A stretch of DNA of 64,000 nucleotides from positions 3,472,001 to 3,536,000 of the forward strand of contig NZ_CP025228.1 of assembly GCF_004102025.1 (NCBI RefSeq). Reading direction: 5' to 3'. Position 1 is the stretch's first letter; every line of letters begins with the position of its first letter. The DNA comes from Actinomyces qiguomingii (GTDB lineage: Bacteria > Actinomycetota > Actinomycetes > Actinomycetales > Actinomycetaceae). The notes under the pieces were generated by a model. It worked only from the letters and a program-made list of their open reading frames with translations. It had not been told where the DNA came from and did not search any database. Position numbers and translations under genes: made by a program. Positions 29,303 through 38,153 of this stretch are shown piece by piece.

Positions 29303-29741
29303 TCGCCGGCCGGTGACCAGCAGCAGTCCCACTATGACACAACCCGGGTCGAGTGGTTCGCGGGAAAGGTAGTCAAGCGCCGTCGACCCGACGACGTCGA
29401 CCGCCCCCGGGAGATCGGCCATCAGGCAAGCCCGCCCCGCACCGGGCGCCAGGGGCGGATTGTCCGAACTCGGCATAAACGCCGTCGGCGGGGGCACGAA
29501 CAGCTGCGGTATCAGCATGATCCCAACGTTCTGCTCGCCGCCGTCAAGGCTGCCGGGGCCGTTTATGCCGATTTTGGACGCTCCGGGCCAGCACCTACCA
29601 CCGCACCCCAAGCCGGAAGCACCACGCGGCACGGCAATAACCCACTAGACGTACTACGCCTGTCGTAGTACGTTGGACGCATGGATACCGTCACGACCCA
29701 CGACAAGCCCCCGCGGCCGAGCGACTGCAAGGAATGCCGCC
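29303..29741. other. Intergenic region between the dms operon and padR
   Basis: No gene is supported. It contains a single CCGAACTCGG box at 29464-29473, of the kind arrayed at 48690 and 55198. Two inverted copies of TCGGCATAAACG (about 29470 and the complement at about 29557-29575) lie about 90 bases apart. A strong palindrome sits at 29649-29673. Confidence 0.6.
29649..29673. promoter_or_regulatory. Candidate PadR operator
   Basis: A perfect 10-bp inverted repeat, ACGTACTACG and CGTAGTACGT, with a 5-base centre. It lies 69 bases before the PadR start, in the position expected for an autoregulatory operator. Binding is inferred. Confidence 0.7.
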
Positions 29742-30095
29742 ATGATTAGCGCCGATGCCATCCGCGGCTACATCGACCTGATCGCGCTCACGCTGCTGCA
29801 CGAGCGGCCCTCCTACGCCTACGAGCTCGCCAAGACCATCGCCGAGGTGGCCGACGGGCAGTACACGATCAAACAGACCACGCTGTATTCGGCTCTCAAG
29901 CGCCTGGAGTCGGCGGGACTGGTCTCCTCCTTCGCGGATACGAGCGAATCGGGCAAGCCCCGCACCTACTACCGGCTGACCGAGGCCGGGGGCACCCACC
30001 TGACGGACAAGCTCGCCGAGTGGGAGGACACCAAGGCCCTCATCGATCGCTTCGCCCGGTATGCCTCCGCACGGTCCTCCCCCGCTGAACCCTGA
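29742..30095 (+). CDS. PadR-family transcriptional regulator
   Basis: A 117-residue PadR-type regulator with a winged helix: IALTLLHERPSYAYELAKTI, then YTIKQTTLYSALKRLESAGLV and the wing GKPRTYYRLTEAG. PadR proteins are usually repressors of the membrane protein gene next to them. ATG 29742 follows AAGGA by nine bases; an upstream in-frame start has no such site. A perfect palindrome lies upstream. The partner is the permease-prefix-domain gene 84 bases downstream. Confidence 0.9.
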   Translation: MISADAIRGYIDLIALTLLHERPSYAYELAKTIAEVADGQYTIKQTTLYSALKRLESAGLVSSFADTSESGKPRTYYRLTEAGGTHLTDKLAEWEDTKALIDRFARYASARSSPAEP

Positions 30096-30178
30096 TCGTC
30101 CGGCCAACCGTCAAAGCTCGAATCGCCCGCCCCCTACCAAGCAGACCCCGAACCCCACAAGCAGACAAGGAACCCCTG

Positions 30179-31300
30179 ATGGACACCATCAACACCTTCT
30201 TAGAGGCCATGTTCGCCCCCTACCCGGCCACCCCGCGCCTGTTGGAGGCCAAGCGGGAACTCCACGCCATGATGGAAGATGCCTACGCCGACGCCGTCGC
30301 CTCCGGGAAGTCGCACAATGAGGCGGTCGGCTCGGTAATCACCGACTTCGGCAATCTGGAGGAGCTGGCGCCCGTGCTCGGCATTCTTCCCGACATTCGC
30401 GGCGCCGCGCCCCAGGGGGACGCGAGCTTGGCCGGCAAGCACGACGCTGTGAGCGGTGGGAACACCGGCGCCCCCACCGCGCCCGATGCGACGTCGTCGG
30501 AGTTCCCCGTCATCACGCTGCCGGAGGCACAGGCACTGGCCGAGGCACGTCGCACCACCGGCACCCTGCTCGGCAATGGTGTGGCCCTGTGCGTGCTGGC
30601 GGCGGTGCCGTTGTTCGTATGCGTGGCCCTGGCCCAGGGTGAGGACGGCCTGGGGCTCATCCCCCTGAGCGAGGACCAGGCCGCGGCACTCGGACCCGTT
30701 CTGACGCTGATCGTAGTGGCACTGGCGGTGTCCGTTCTGATCCGCCGCCACCGCACCTTCACTGGCCTGACCCATTTGACGAACGGCAAGTTCACGCGCA
30801 ATCCGGTCGTCTCCGCTTGGACCGCGCGGCTGCGACTGGAGCACGAGGGAGCGCGTACGCGCGCGTTGGCCATCGCCGTAGCCCTGTGGATCATGGCTCC
30901 GATTCCCACCTTGGGGGCCGGCGTCCTATTCCGGGAGTCAGCCGACCACTCCGGGCCGCCGCTCGGTCTAGTCCTCAGCCTGTTCATGGTGGCAGCCGGT
31001 CTGCGCATCTTCCTGCCGACCACCTGGGCGTCCATGACGCATACAACCGTCACCGAGAAGGGCCGTCCCGCCGACGCCGCACCCACCTGGCGCAACCCCA
31101 ACATCCCCTTCACCGATGCGATCGCCGGGCCGTACTGGATCGGCTGCGTGGCCATCTACTTGGCCTGGTCCTTCATCGGCTCCAGTTGGGAAATCAGCTG
31201 GGTACTGTGGCCGATCGCGGGCGTCCTGTTCGGTCTGATCGCCGCCGGGGAGGCCAGCCTGCGGTCCTGGCGCTCTCACCAGTCCGTCCAGACTCGTTAA
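30179..31300 (+). CDS. Permease-prefix (HAAS-like) domain membrane protein
   Basis: A 373-residue protein. Residues about 1-65 form a helical soluble domain (LLEAKRELHAMMEDAYADAV, EAVGSVITDFGNLEELAPV) like the HAAS/permease-prefix-1 domain. After a linker come about six to seven hydrophobic segments. Genes of this type regularly pair with PadR regulators; the prefix domain is thought to act in signalling or control of a transport system, but no transport domain is recognised here. AAGGAACCCC lies before ATG 30179. It forms a two-gene unit with padR and is the last gene before the CRISPR leader. Confidence 0.8.
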   Translation: MDTINTFLEAMFAPYPATPRLLEAKRELHAMMEDAYADAVASGKSHNEAVGSVITDFGNLEELAPVLGILPDIRGAAPQGDASLAGKHDAVSGGNTGAPTAPDATSSEFPVITLPEAQALAEARRTTGTLLGNGVALCVLAAVPLFVCVALAQGEDGLGLIPLSEDQAAALGPVLTLIVVALAVSVLIRRHRTFTGLTHLTNGKFTRNPVVSAWTARLRLEHEGARTRALAIAVALWIMAPIPTLGAGVLFRESADHSGPPLGLVLSLFMVAAGLRIFLPTTWASMTHTTVTEKGRPADAAPTWRNPNIPFTDAIAGPYWIGCVAIYLAWSFIGSSWEISWVLWPIAGVLFGLIAAGEASLRSWRSHQSVQTR

Positions 31301-31723
31301 CTCGCTGAAGAGCCGCACGGGCGCCGACCGAGCCGGCGACCGCATCCTCACACCGCGCAACCTCACCGAGACCGGCACCAGTAACACACCGAGACCGACT
31401 ATGCCTAAAGCGAGGCGGGTACCCTTGAGAACCGTGGCTTCCAGGCATGCGGAGAAGGGCGTCTCATGGCAGCCGTTGACCTCGCCAGCTCCACGAATGA
31501 CAGCGGAGCTGGCGAGGTCGACGGTCGAGGCCCCACCGGAGACGCGGGCGCTTTGCGAGCGCTCCGGTGCCGGCCGGTTTCCTAGGCAGCGCTCGATTCG
31601 TTGCCATGACGCGGATTTCTATCGGTCGGCGCCCCCGTTGGAACAACCGGTTGACCCGTTTCTGAGGCAGCGCTCGCAGAAGCGTGTAAACTCCCTGGTC
31701 AGCGGCGGTGAAAACCGCGAGCT
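31301..31723 (+). promoter_or_regulatory. Putative CRISPR leader with a strong inverted repeat
   Basis: 423 bases with no supported gene, between the membrane protein gene and the first CRISPR repeat. A 15-bp perfect inverted repeat (GACCTCGCCAGCTCC at 31478-31492 and its complement at 31505-31519, 12-base loop) could act as a terminator for the gene upstream. A direct repeat like GAGGCAGCGCTCG occurs near 31582 and 31667. The leader role is inferred from array polarity. Confidence 0.5.
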
Positions 31724-33431
31724 GTCTTCCCGGTCTTCAGGACCGGGCTCCATTGAGGCCCACACCACCAGGCGCGGCTTGAGCGCCCGCACAGCCTGTC
31801 TTCCCGGTCTTCAGGACCGGGCTCCATTGAGGCATATACCCATTGAAAACGATGTTGTTCTCGTTTATCGTCTTCCCGGTCTTCAGGACCGGGCTCCATT
31901 GAGGCTTATGGTCGGAGTCGGTGACCTGGCCGCCGGTGAAGTCTTCCCGGTCTTCAGGACCGGGCTCCATTGAGGCTCGTCCATGCCCAGGGGCTCGACA
32001 GCCCAGGCACCGCGGTCTTCCCGGTCTTCAGGACCGGGCTCCATTGAGGCTCGTCCATGCCCAGGGGCTCGACAGCCCAGGCACCGCGGTCTTCCCGGTC
32101 TTCAGGACCGGGCTCCATTGAGGCCGCCCGTCAGATGACGGCCGTGAGGACCAGGCTGGTCCCGTCTTCCCGGTCTTCAGGACCGGGCTCCATTGAGGCC
32201 CGATTGTGATACTCGTGTGCTCGTAGTTCGCCGGGAGTCTTCCCGGTCTTCAGGACCGGGCTCCATTGAGGCCAATATCCTGTGCGCCGATGTGCCGGTA
32301 GACGGATGCGTCTTCCCGGTCTTCAGGACCGGGCTCCATTGAGGCCAGTCGCGGCCGGCTGAGACTTGTGTTGGTACGCCTGTCTTCCCGGTCTTCAGGA
32401 CCGGGCTCCATTGAGGCCTTTCAGCCAGTCGAGCCCACCGGAAACACCCGCCTGTCTTCCCGGTCTTCAGGACCGGGCTCCATTGAGGCCCGACTGTGTT
32501 GTCGTACAGGTCAGAGAAGCGGTTAGTCTTCCCGGTCTTCAGGACCGGGCTCCATTGAGGCCTCCAGTAGTGGACGGACGCGGACGGTAGATATGCGGGT
32601 CTTCCCGGTCTTCAGGACCGGGCTCCATTGAGGCGCCCAGCCCTGGGCGGCGATCTCCTCGAGCTCCTGACGTCTTCCCGGTCTTCAGGACCGGGCTCCA
32701 TTGAGGCCTCCAGTAGTGGACGGACGCGGACGGTAGATATGCGGGTCTTCCCGGTCTTCAGGACCGGGCTCCATTGAGGCCCGAGTGCCTGTGCTGAGGG
32801 CTGATGGGTGTCCTTGTCTTCCCGGTCTTCAGGACCGGGCTCCATTGAGGCTCGGGCAGTATGACCTGGCTGGTGCCGTCGTCCAGGCGTCTTCCCGGTC
32901 TTCAGGACCGGACTCCATTGAGGCTTCTGGGCCTCGGCCTGGACCTGCTGGGTCGCGGACTGTCTTCCCGGTCTTCAGGACCGGGCTCCATTGAGGCAAG
33001 TCGACCAACTGCTTGAGCAGGATCAGGATCAGCCGTCTTCCCGGTCTTCAGGACCGGGCTCCATTGAGGCAAGTTGGCATCCGGCCGCGGTGGCTGACAG
33101 GCGACTGTCTTCCCGGTCTTCAGGACCGGGCTCCATTGAGGCGGCTTCCTGGTAGGTCTCGGCGAAAATGTCGGGCTGTCTTCCCGGTCTTCAGGACCGG
33201 GCTCCATTGAGGCTTCTGGGCCTCGGCCTGGACCTGCTGGGTCGCGGACTGTCTTCCCGGTCTTCAGGACCGGGCTCCATTGAGGCAAGTCGACCAACTG
33301 CTTGAGCAGGATCAGGATCAGCCGTCTTCCCGGTCTTCAGGACCGGGCTCCATTGAGGCTCCGGCCAGCCGCACACGACGTCAAGCTGGTGGCGCGTCTT
33401 CCTGGTCTTCAGGACCGGGCTCCATTGAGGC
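31724..33431 (+). CRISPR. CRISPR array, 24 repeats of 36 nt, no cas genes in the window
   Basis: Repeats of 36 bases (GTCTTCCCGGTCTTCAGGAC then CGGGCTCCATTGAGGC) start at 31724, 31798, 31870, 31941, 32015, 32089, 32164, 32237, 32310, 32382, 32454, 32526, 32599, 32672, 32745, 32816, 32889, 32962, 33035, 33107, 33178, 33251, 33324 and 33396. Spacers are 35-39 bases. The repeat contains a 7-bp stem, CCCGGTC/GACCGGG, with a TTCAG loop. The last repeat and the one at 32889 carry single changes, and a badly decayed repeat-like sequence starts at 33468. The decayed end and the ATTGAGGC ending (like the ATTGAAA/GC 5' handle of many type I/III crRNAs) both suggest transcription along the + strand. No cas gene lies within about 31 kb on either side in the window, so the type cannot be assigned. 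Confidence 0.98.
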
Positions 33432-33467
33432 CCATGCGAGGCCGTCGTCCCACAGCTCGCCGACATC

Positions 33468-33728
33468 GTCTTACTGGACTCCAAACAACCTGGCGCTCCA
33501 GGGCTCTTCCGATTCGGGGGTGTGGTGGTGCTGGTTCGGGTTGGTGCGGTTGTCTTGTTTGATGTGGTTGACGGTGGTGTGCATGGTGCCGGTGTGCCTG
33601 CGGTCGAGAGTTGTCGGCGTGAGCGTGGTGCTTGAGATCGGGGTTTTGGCCGGTGTGGTGCGGGAAAATCGGGGTGATTATGGTCTGGGACGTTAATCCT
33701 GGGCGATGCTTGACTTTCGCGGGTAAAT
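33468..33728. other. Region between the array and the transposase relic
   Basis: It starts with a decayed repeat-like sequence (GTCTTACTGGACTCCA). The rest is G/T-rich on this strand and has no supported gene on either strand. Confidence 0.5.
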
Positions 33729-34098
33729 GTGCGGGCCGTCAGAACACGCTCCCCACGAGCAAGGCTCCACCCGATCTGCCAGACCCCGACGAACAAGACC
33801 AGCCACACCGCCGCAGACACCCAACGGCGCAAGTGCACCGCCTGCCGGTCCTCAACCACCCCACCGCACCCACCCGCACCGGGTGGAACCGAGCCAGCTG
33901 CGCTGGGTGAGTTCATCGACTGGGCAACCGGCAACCGCTCCCAAGCCAACCTGTCCGGTGGTAGCAACAGAGCGATTCGCCGCCTAACGGCCTAGTGCTG
34001 GCACGTCCCGGTACCCAAGCCACCGGTTACCGGCGAGATGCACTCCCAGATCTCCATCGACGAGATGAGGCCGGCCCACAAAAGGGCCTGGGGGTTAT
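33729..34098 (+). pseudogene. Decayed IS1249-like transposase fragment
   Basis: The frame reads ICQ, then RRKCTACRSST (the zinc-ribbon-like N-terminus), then LGEFIDWATGNRSQANLSGG and AIRRLTA. A TAG stop follows exactly where relatives have a Trp codon (TAWCW), and the same frame continues with CWHVPVPKPPVTGEMHSQISID before a second stop. This order is, as I know the family, that of the N-terminal third of IS1249/IS256-group transposases of actinobacteria. The catalytic DDE part is missing, and the frame has at least two stops, so it is a dead remnant. No terminal inverted repeats were recognised. Confidence 0.65.
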
Positions 34099-34112
34099 AG
34101 GCGCAAACACCC

Positions 34113-34245
34113 ATCGACCACCTGGCTGCCGTTGGACCACCTGGCTGCCGCTGGACCGTCTAGCTGCCGTTGGACCACCTGAAACGCACTCTCAGACGGT
34201 CCAACCGCAAAACCGCGGTCCAAGCGCAGGAACGCGGTCCAAGTA
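34113..34245 (-). repeat. Phased TTGGACC/GGTCCAA array, copy B
   Basis: TTGGACC-type boxes begin at 34113 (degenerate), 34132, 34151 and 34170, and GGTCCAA boxes at 34198, 34217 and 34236, all 19 bp apart. The centre (34169-34205) is the reverse complement of the centre of copies A and C. It follows the transposase relic directly. Confidence 0.9.
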
Positions 34246-34455
34246 CGCGGACGGCAGCCGATCGAGTCCACACCCACCACCGCCAGCACGCACCCCGCCG
34301 GATGGGGCACCACCCCCCGAAGAAGGCCTCTGGAAACGCAAAGGCTGGGCCGGACGAACCAGCTAGAACACCACGACACGCCCGAACCACACACACATTA
34401 GCGCCGATAACCGTCCCCGATAACCCGGCAGTCCGCCCGAAACAAGCGAAGCCCC

Positions 34456-34474
34456 CGGGACCTTGTGGGTCCCG
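34456..34474 (-). terminator. Terminator hairpin after the tRNA cluster
   Basis: CGGGACC (34456-34462) pairs with GGTCCCG (34468-34474) around a 5-base loop, 14 bases downstream of tRNA-Phe on the minus strand. It is followed by GGGGCTTCGCTT on that strand, a typical high-GC intrinsic terminator with a weak T-tract. Confidence 0.7.
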
Positions 34475-34487
34475 AGGGCCATCGCCG

Positions 34488-34560
34488 TGGCTCCGACCGG
34501 CGTCGATCCGGTGACCTTTCGATTTTCAGTCGAACGCTCTACCAACTGAGCTACAGAGCC
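34488..34560 (-). tRNA. tRNA-Phe (anticodon GAA)
   Basis: On the minus strand the gene reads GGCTCTGTAGCTCAGTTGGT at the 5' end, with anticodon loop CTGAAAA and acceptor 3' strand CGGAGCC followed by A. Last of three tRNAs in this cluster. Confidence 0.95.
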
Positions 34561-34607
34561 TAGAGGCTAGGTCGCCCAGCCGTTTCCGACTGAGCGACCC
34601 GCATCCG

Positions 34608-34681
34608 CGACCTCGACGGGACTTGAACCCGCGACCTCCGCCGTGACAGGGCGGCGCGCTAACCAACTGCGCCACGAGGCC
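34608..34681 (-). tRNA. tRNA-Asp (anticodon GTC)
   Basis: Minus-strand gene starting GGCCTCGTGGCGCAGTTGGT, anticodon loop CTGTCAC, T arm GGGTTCAAGTCCC, discriminator G. CCA is not encoded. Confidence 0.95.
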
Positions 34682-34706
34682 AATATGTCATCACTTACGT
34701 GAATCG

Positions 34707-34779
34707 TACCCCCAACGGGATTCGAACCCGTGCTACCGCCGTGAAAGGGCGGGGTCCTGGGCCGCTAGACGATGGGGGC
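34707..34779 (-). tRNA. tRNA-Glu (anticodon TTC)
   Basis: Minus-strand gene starting GCCCCCATCGTCTAGCGGCC, anticodon loop CTTTCAC, T arm GGGTTCGAATCCC, discriminator A. First of the Glu-Asp-Phe cluster, an order common in actinobacteria. Confidence 0.95.
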
Positions 34780-34994
34780 CCGGTTGCCCTTGGCGTCGTC
34801 GCGCCTCGAACCGGGATGTACGGTATTGGGCCAGACCGCATCAACGCAAATCTTCCGGGCGTGAGCCTGCTCACCAGGCATCCCGTGGGCGGTTCACACC
34901 CCTGTTGCACCCTCCGCCCTCCCACGCCCTCCCGCAGCCTTCCCACACCATCCCGCATCAGCCCGACCTGCCGAGCCATGGCAGGCTCTCCCCC

Positions 34995-35384
34995 ATGAGC
35001 CCTACCCAGCTCTCCGACGCCGAGTTCGAGGCCGCCGTCTCCGATGCACTCGACATCATCCCGGAGGACCTAGCCGCCCACATGGACAACATCGTGGTGC
35101 TCGTCCAGGACGAGCCGGAGCACGAAATGCTCACCGAGGCGGACTACGACGCCGCTGGACGCCCCACCCTGCTCGGGCTGTACGACGGCGTACCGTTGAC
35201 TGAACGTGATGCCGGGTGGTCCCTGGTTCTACCCGACCGCATCCTCATCTTCCAGGGTCCACTGCAACGCTGGTGCGGCTCGCGCCAGGAACTGGTGGAA
35301 CAGGTGGCAGTTACTGTGATTCATGAGGTCGCCCACCACTTCGGCATCTCTGATGAGCGGCTGCACGAGCTCGGTTGGGACTAG
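34995..35384 (+). CDS. Zincin-like metallopeptidase (DUF1025-type)
   Basis: A 129-residue protein of the small actinobacterial metallopeptidase family, with the zinc motif HEVAHHFGI (HExxHxxGI) near residues 110-118, close to the C-terminus as usual. The central segment VVLVQDEP...LLGLYDGVPL and the RILIFQGPL strand also match. These minimal zincins have no known substrate. ATG 34995 was chosen because the upstream part of the frame is a His/Pro-rich stretch unlike the family. It stands alone after the tRNA cluster. Confidence 0.85.
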   Translation: MSPTQLSDAEFEAAVSDALDIIPEDLAAHMDNIVVLVQDEPEHEMLTEADYDAAGRPTLLGLYDGVPLTERDAGWSLVLPDRILIFQGPLQRWCGSRQELVEQVAVTVIHEVAHHFGISDERLHELGWD

Positions 35385-35483
35385 CCGCGCCGCGAGGTGA
35401 CACGGTCACAGATCAGATCACAGACAAGGCGCGCCGCAGCCACATGCTTCACCCACGACACCATTACATGTGACACTGCCGTT

Positions 35484-36638
35484 ATGACCGCAGCCGCACC
35501 GGACGGACCGACCTCCTCAGAGGCCCGGCATCTGAGCACATCATCGACATCCTCGCGCCGCGAGACGCGCATGAGCCGCCGCAGGCCGGACCGGCTCGTC
35601 GCGCACGGGCCCGTGGGCGACCCGGTGGTCACCGCCCGCAACCTGTCCAGAATCTTCGGCGACGGCGAGGCCTCCGTAACGGCCCTGGATTCGGTGGACG
35701 CGCATATCGCCCGAGGCCGTTTCACCGCCGTGCTGGGACCGTCGGGGTCGGGCAAGACCACCCTCATGCGCTGCCTGATCGGCCTGGACACCCCGACCTC
35801 GGGGACCGTGATACTCGACGGCAATGAGATCTCGCTTATGAACGGCCGACGCCTGGCACGACTGCGGCGCGAGCGGGTCGGTCTGATCCTGCGTTCACAC
35901 AATCTCATCCCGTCGCTGCCCGTAGCCGAGAACATCACCTTGACGCTGAATCTGGCCCGCCGCCACGTAGATCAGGCGCGCCTGGAGCGAATCGCCGACG
36001 TCGTCGGCCTGCGGGGCCGGCTCGACTACCGTCCCGCCGAACTGACCCCGGAGCTGGCGCAGCGGGTCGCCTGCGCCCGCGCAATTGTCGGCAACCCGGC
36101 GGCTGTCTTCGCCGACGAGCCGACCGGCTCCCTGGGCTCGGTGGGAACCGCCCAGCTGCTGGACATTCTGCGGGCCGCCGTCGACCAGTTGGAGCAGAGC
36201 GTCATCATGTTCACCCACGACGCCGATGCGGCCGCCCGCGCAGATACCGTCCTTTTCCTGCAAGACGGCAATATCGTCGCGGAGATGAACCAGCCTGACC
36301 GGGATCGACTCCTGGACGCCCTGCATGACCTGGGTGCCACGGGGCCATCCGCCGTCAGCGTAGGCTCCACCGAGCGGGAGGTCTCACAGATCGAAGAGGC
36401 CTGGGCGCAACCCATCGGGCAGCAGCGCGTTCGCCCCCGCGGCGCCCGCACGCACGACCGCCCGCACGATTGGGACGAGCCCAGCGACCAGCCCCGTCCG
36501 GGACGCGCTTCACGCCCCTATGACGCCACCCCGCATGACTGGGACGCCCCCAGCGATCGACCGGCCCGACCGGGGCGGCGCAGCCGCAATGCCAGTGCCG
36601 ACATCGCTGATCTCAACAATCCGTGGGGGTACCAGTGA
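35484..36638 (+). CDS. MacB/LolD-like ABC ATPase with degenerate signature
   Basis: A protein of about 384 residues. The ATPase domain (about residues 50-270) has an intact Walker A (GPSGSGKTT), Walker B (AVFADEPTGS) and switch His (FTHD). The Q-loop, usually VFQSFNL, reads LILRSHNL and lacks the Gln, and the signature, usually LSGGQQQR, reads LTPELAQR. The last ~100 residues are Arg/Pro/Asp-rich with a duplicated PHDWD(E/A)PSD. It overlaps the FtsX-like permease gene by 4 bases, so the two form an exporter-like pair. The degenerate signature suggests weak or no ATP hydrolysis. ATG 35484 is one start; ATG 35571 is another. No strong ribosome-binding site precedes either. Confidence 0.8.
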   Translation: MTAAAPDGPTSSEARHLSTSSTSSRRETRMSRRRPDRLVAHGPVGDPVVTARNLSRIFGDGEASVTALDSVDAHIARGRFTAVLGPSGSGKTTLMRCLIGLDTPTSGTVILDGNEISLMNGRRLARLRRERVGLILRSHNLIPSLPVAENITLTLNLARRHVDQARLERIADVVGLRGRLDYRPAELTPELAQRVACARAIVGNPAAVFADEPTGSLGSVGTAQLLDILRAAVDQLEQSVIMFTHDADAAARADTVLFLQDGNIVAEMNQPDRDRLLDALHDLGATGPSAVSVGSTEREVSQIEEAWAQPIGQQRVRPRGARTHDRPHDWDEPSDQPRPGRASRPYDATPHDWDAPSDRPARPGRRSRNASADIADLNNPWGYQ

Positions 36639-37957
36639 TCCGGGCGGTCTGGCATGCGGTACGCATGCGCCCGGGGCCGTCCCTGCTCGCCGCGGCGACC
36701 GTTGCCGTGGGCGTGTCCGCGGTCGCCGGTGCCCTCGCCGTCGACGACGCCCTTCCCGCAGCCCCATCCGACACCCGCCTGGCGCACGCGTACGTGCACG
36801 CTCTGCTGTGGGGCATGACCGCCCTGGTGGCGCTAGCGGTCATGATCATCGTCATGAATGCCTTCGCGGCGAGCCTGCGACGGCGCACCCATGCGCTCGC
36901 CCTGCTGCGCGCCACGGGCACCGCCCCGACGCCCGTGGCAGTGGCGGTCCTCCTACAGGCCACGGCCATCGGCCTGCTTGGGGCCGCGTTGGGCATGCTC
37001 GGCGGCATTGGCGTCATCAGGCTGTTGGACACCGGCTTCACCTCCCGCGGTGGGCCGCTGGTCGACCTGTCGACCGCGCCGCGGCCCGCCGCCATCATCA
37101 TCGGTCTGCTGGCGGCTGTCTGCGGCGCTGCGCCGCCGGCCATCGGTGCGGCGTTGACACCGCCCGCCGGCTCGACGCCGCCCGACGACGCCGCCCGCCC
37201 GGCGCTGTCCCGGGGCGTAGCCGGTGCGGTGCTGAGTCTGCTCGCAATGGCCGGTATCGGCGTCACCTGGCGCGTGACCGACCTGCCCCAGCGGGTAACC
37301 GTGCTGGGGGTGTCCGCTTCGCTGCTGCTACTCGGAGTCCTACTCGCCCTGCCGTGGGCGCTGCGTCCGTTCGTCATGCTGCTGGGGCTGCCGGCTCGGT
37401 CGACGACGAGCGGTGGCCTAGCCGTGCGCCGTCTGGCCGCCGCTCCCCGTCAGGGGGCCGCCCTGGCGGCGCCACCCCTGCTTGCCGCCGCGGCCACCTG
37501 CCTTGCCGCGCCCACGGCCGCCTCCCTGCGCAAGTCCCTGAACCAACCCGGATACCTGGACGTCGTATTGGACGCCCTTCCGGCCATGCTCGTCGGCATG
37601 GCGGTGCTGGCCGGGATCTGCGCGGCCGGCGCTGTGTCGGCACACGCCTCCAGGCGGACCGCTGAGACCACACTGCTGCGAGCCCTCGGCCAGACCCGGG
37701 GTCAGAGCGTCGGGCAGTTCCTGTGCGAGGCCCTGCTCGCCGGTGCCGGCGGCGTAATCCTCGGCGGGATCTGCGGCCTGCTCCTGTCGACGGCACTGAG
37801 CACGGTGCTGGCCGACCGGGGTCTGGACGAGATCGTCATCCCCTGGATGCAGCTGCTGGCGCCAGCGCTGGTCGGCGGCGTCGGCGGCGTGCTGGCGGCA
37901 CTGGCCCCGGCCTTACGGGCGACGCGGCCACCCACCGGCGCAGACACCACCGAGTAA
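36635..37957 (+). CDS. FtsX-like ABC permease
   Basis: A 440-residue membrane protein with two FtsX-type blocks of about three to four hydrophobic segments each (residues 50-170 and 305-435). Both contain the short cytoplasmic RR/T..LLRA(T/L)G motif (RRRTHALALLRATG and RRTAETTLLRALGQ). The large extracytoplasmic MacB domain is absent. It is the permease partner of the preceding ATPase. The start is GTG 36635 (GTGA overlap with the ATPase stop) or GTG 36623. The substrate is unknown; relatives act in export, lipoprotein release or antimicrobial resistance. Confidence 0.8.
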   Translation: MIRAVWHAVRMRPGPSLLAAATVAVGVSAVAGALAVDDALPAAPSDTRLAHAYVHALLWGMTALVALAVMIIVMNAFAASLRRRTHALALLRATGTAPTPVAVAVLLQATAIGLLGAALGMLGGIGVIRLLDTGFTSRGGPLVDLSTAPRPAAIIIGLLAAVCGAAPPAIGAALTPPAGSTPPDDAARPALSRGVAGAVLSLLAMAGIGVTWRVTDLPQRVTVLGVSASLLLLGVLLALPWALRPFVMLLGLPARSTTSGGLAVRRLAAAPRQGAALAAPPLLAAAATCLAAPTAASLRKSLNQPGYLDVVLDALPAMLVGMAVLAGICAAGAVSAHASRRTAETTLLRALGQTRGQSVGQFLCEALLAGAGGVILGGICGLLLSTALSTVLADRGLDEIVIPWMQLLAPALVGGVGGVLAALAPALRATRPPTGADTTE

Positions 37958-38153
37958 GACCCCCAACTGGATCGGCCCGGAGCCCCGGGCCGGCAACCCC
38001 GGATTGTGAGCGTGATCAATCGGTAGACACATACCCGCACCCATCCGTTAGCATGCCGTTATTATTCCGGAGAGTAAACGCCCCGGGAGGAGCGGCACAG
38101 TTCGTCGTCTACCGTGGGCAGCATCTCTACGCCCGCGTCTGTTGAGGAATGTC

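Noticed and set aside
31401..33562. Open frames across the CRISPR array with repeated FPVFRTGLH or SPVLKTGKT units
   Set aside because: They are translations of the 36-base CRISPR repeats; spacers break any consistent protein.
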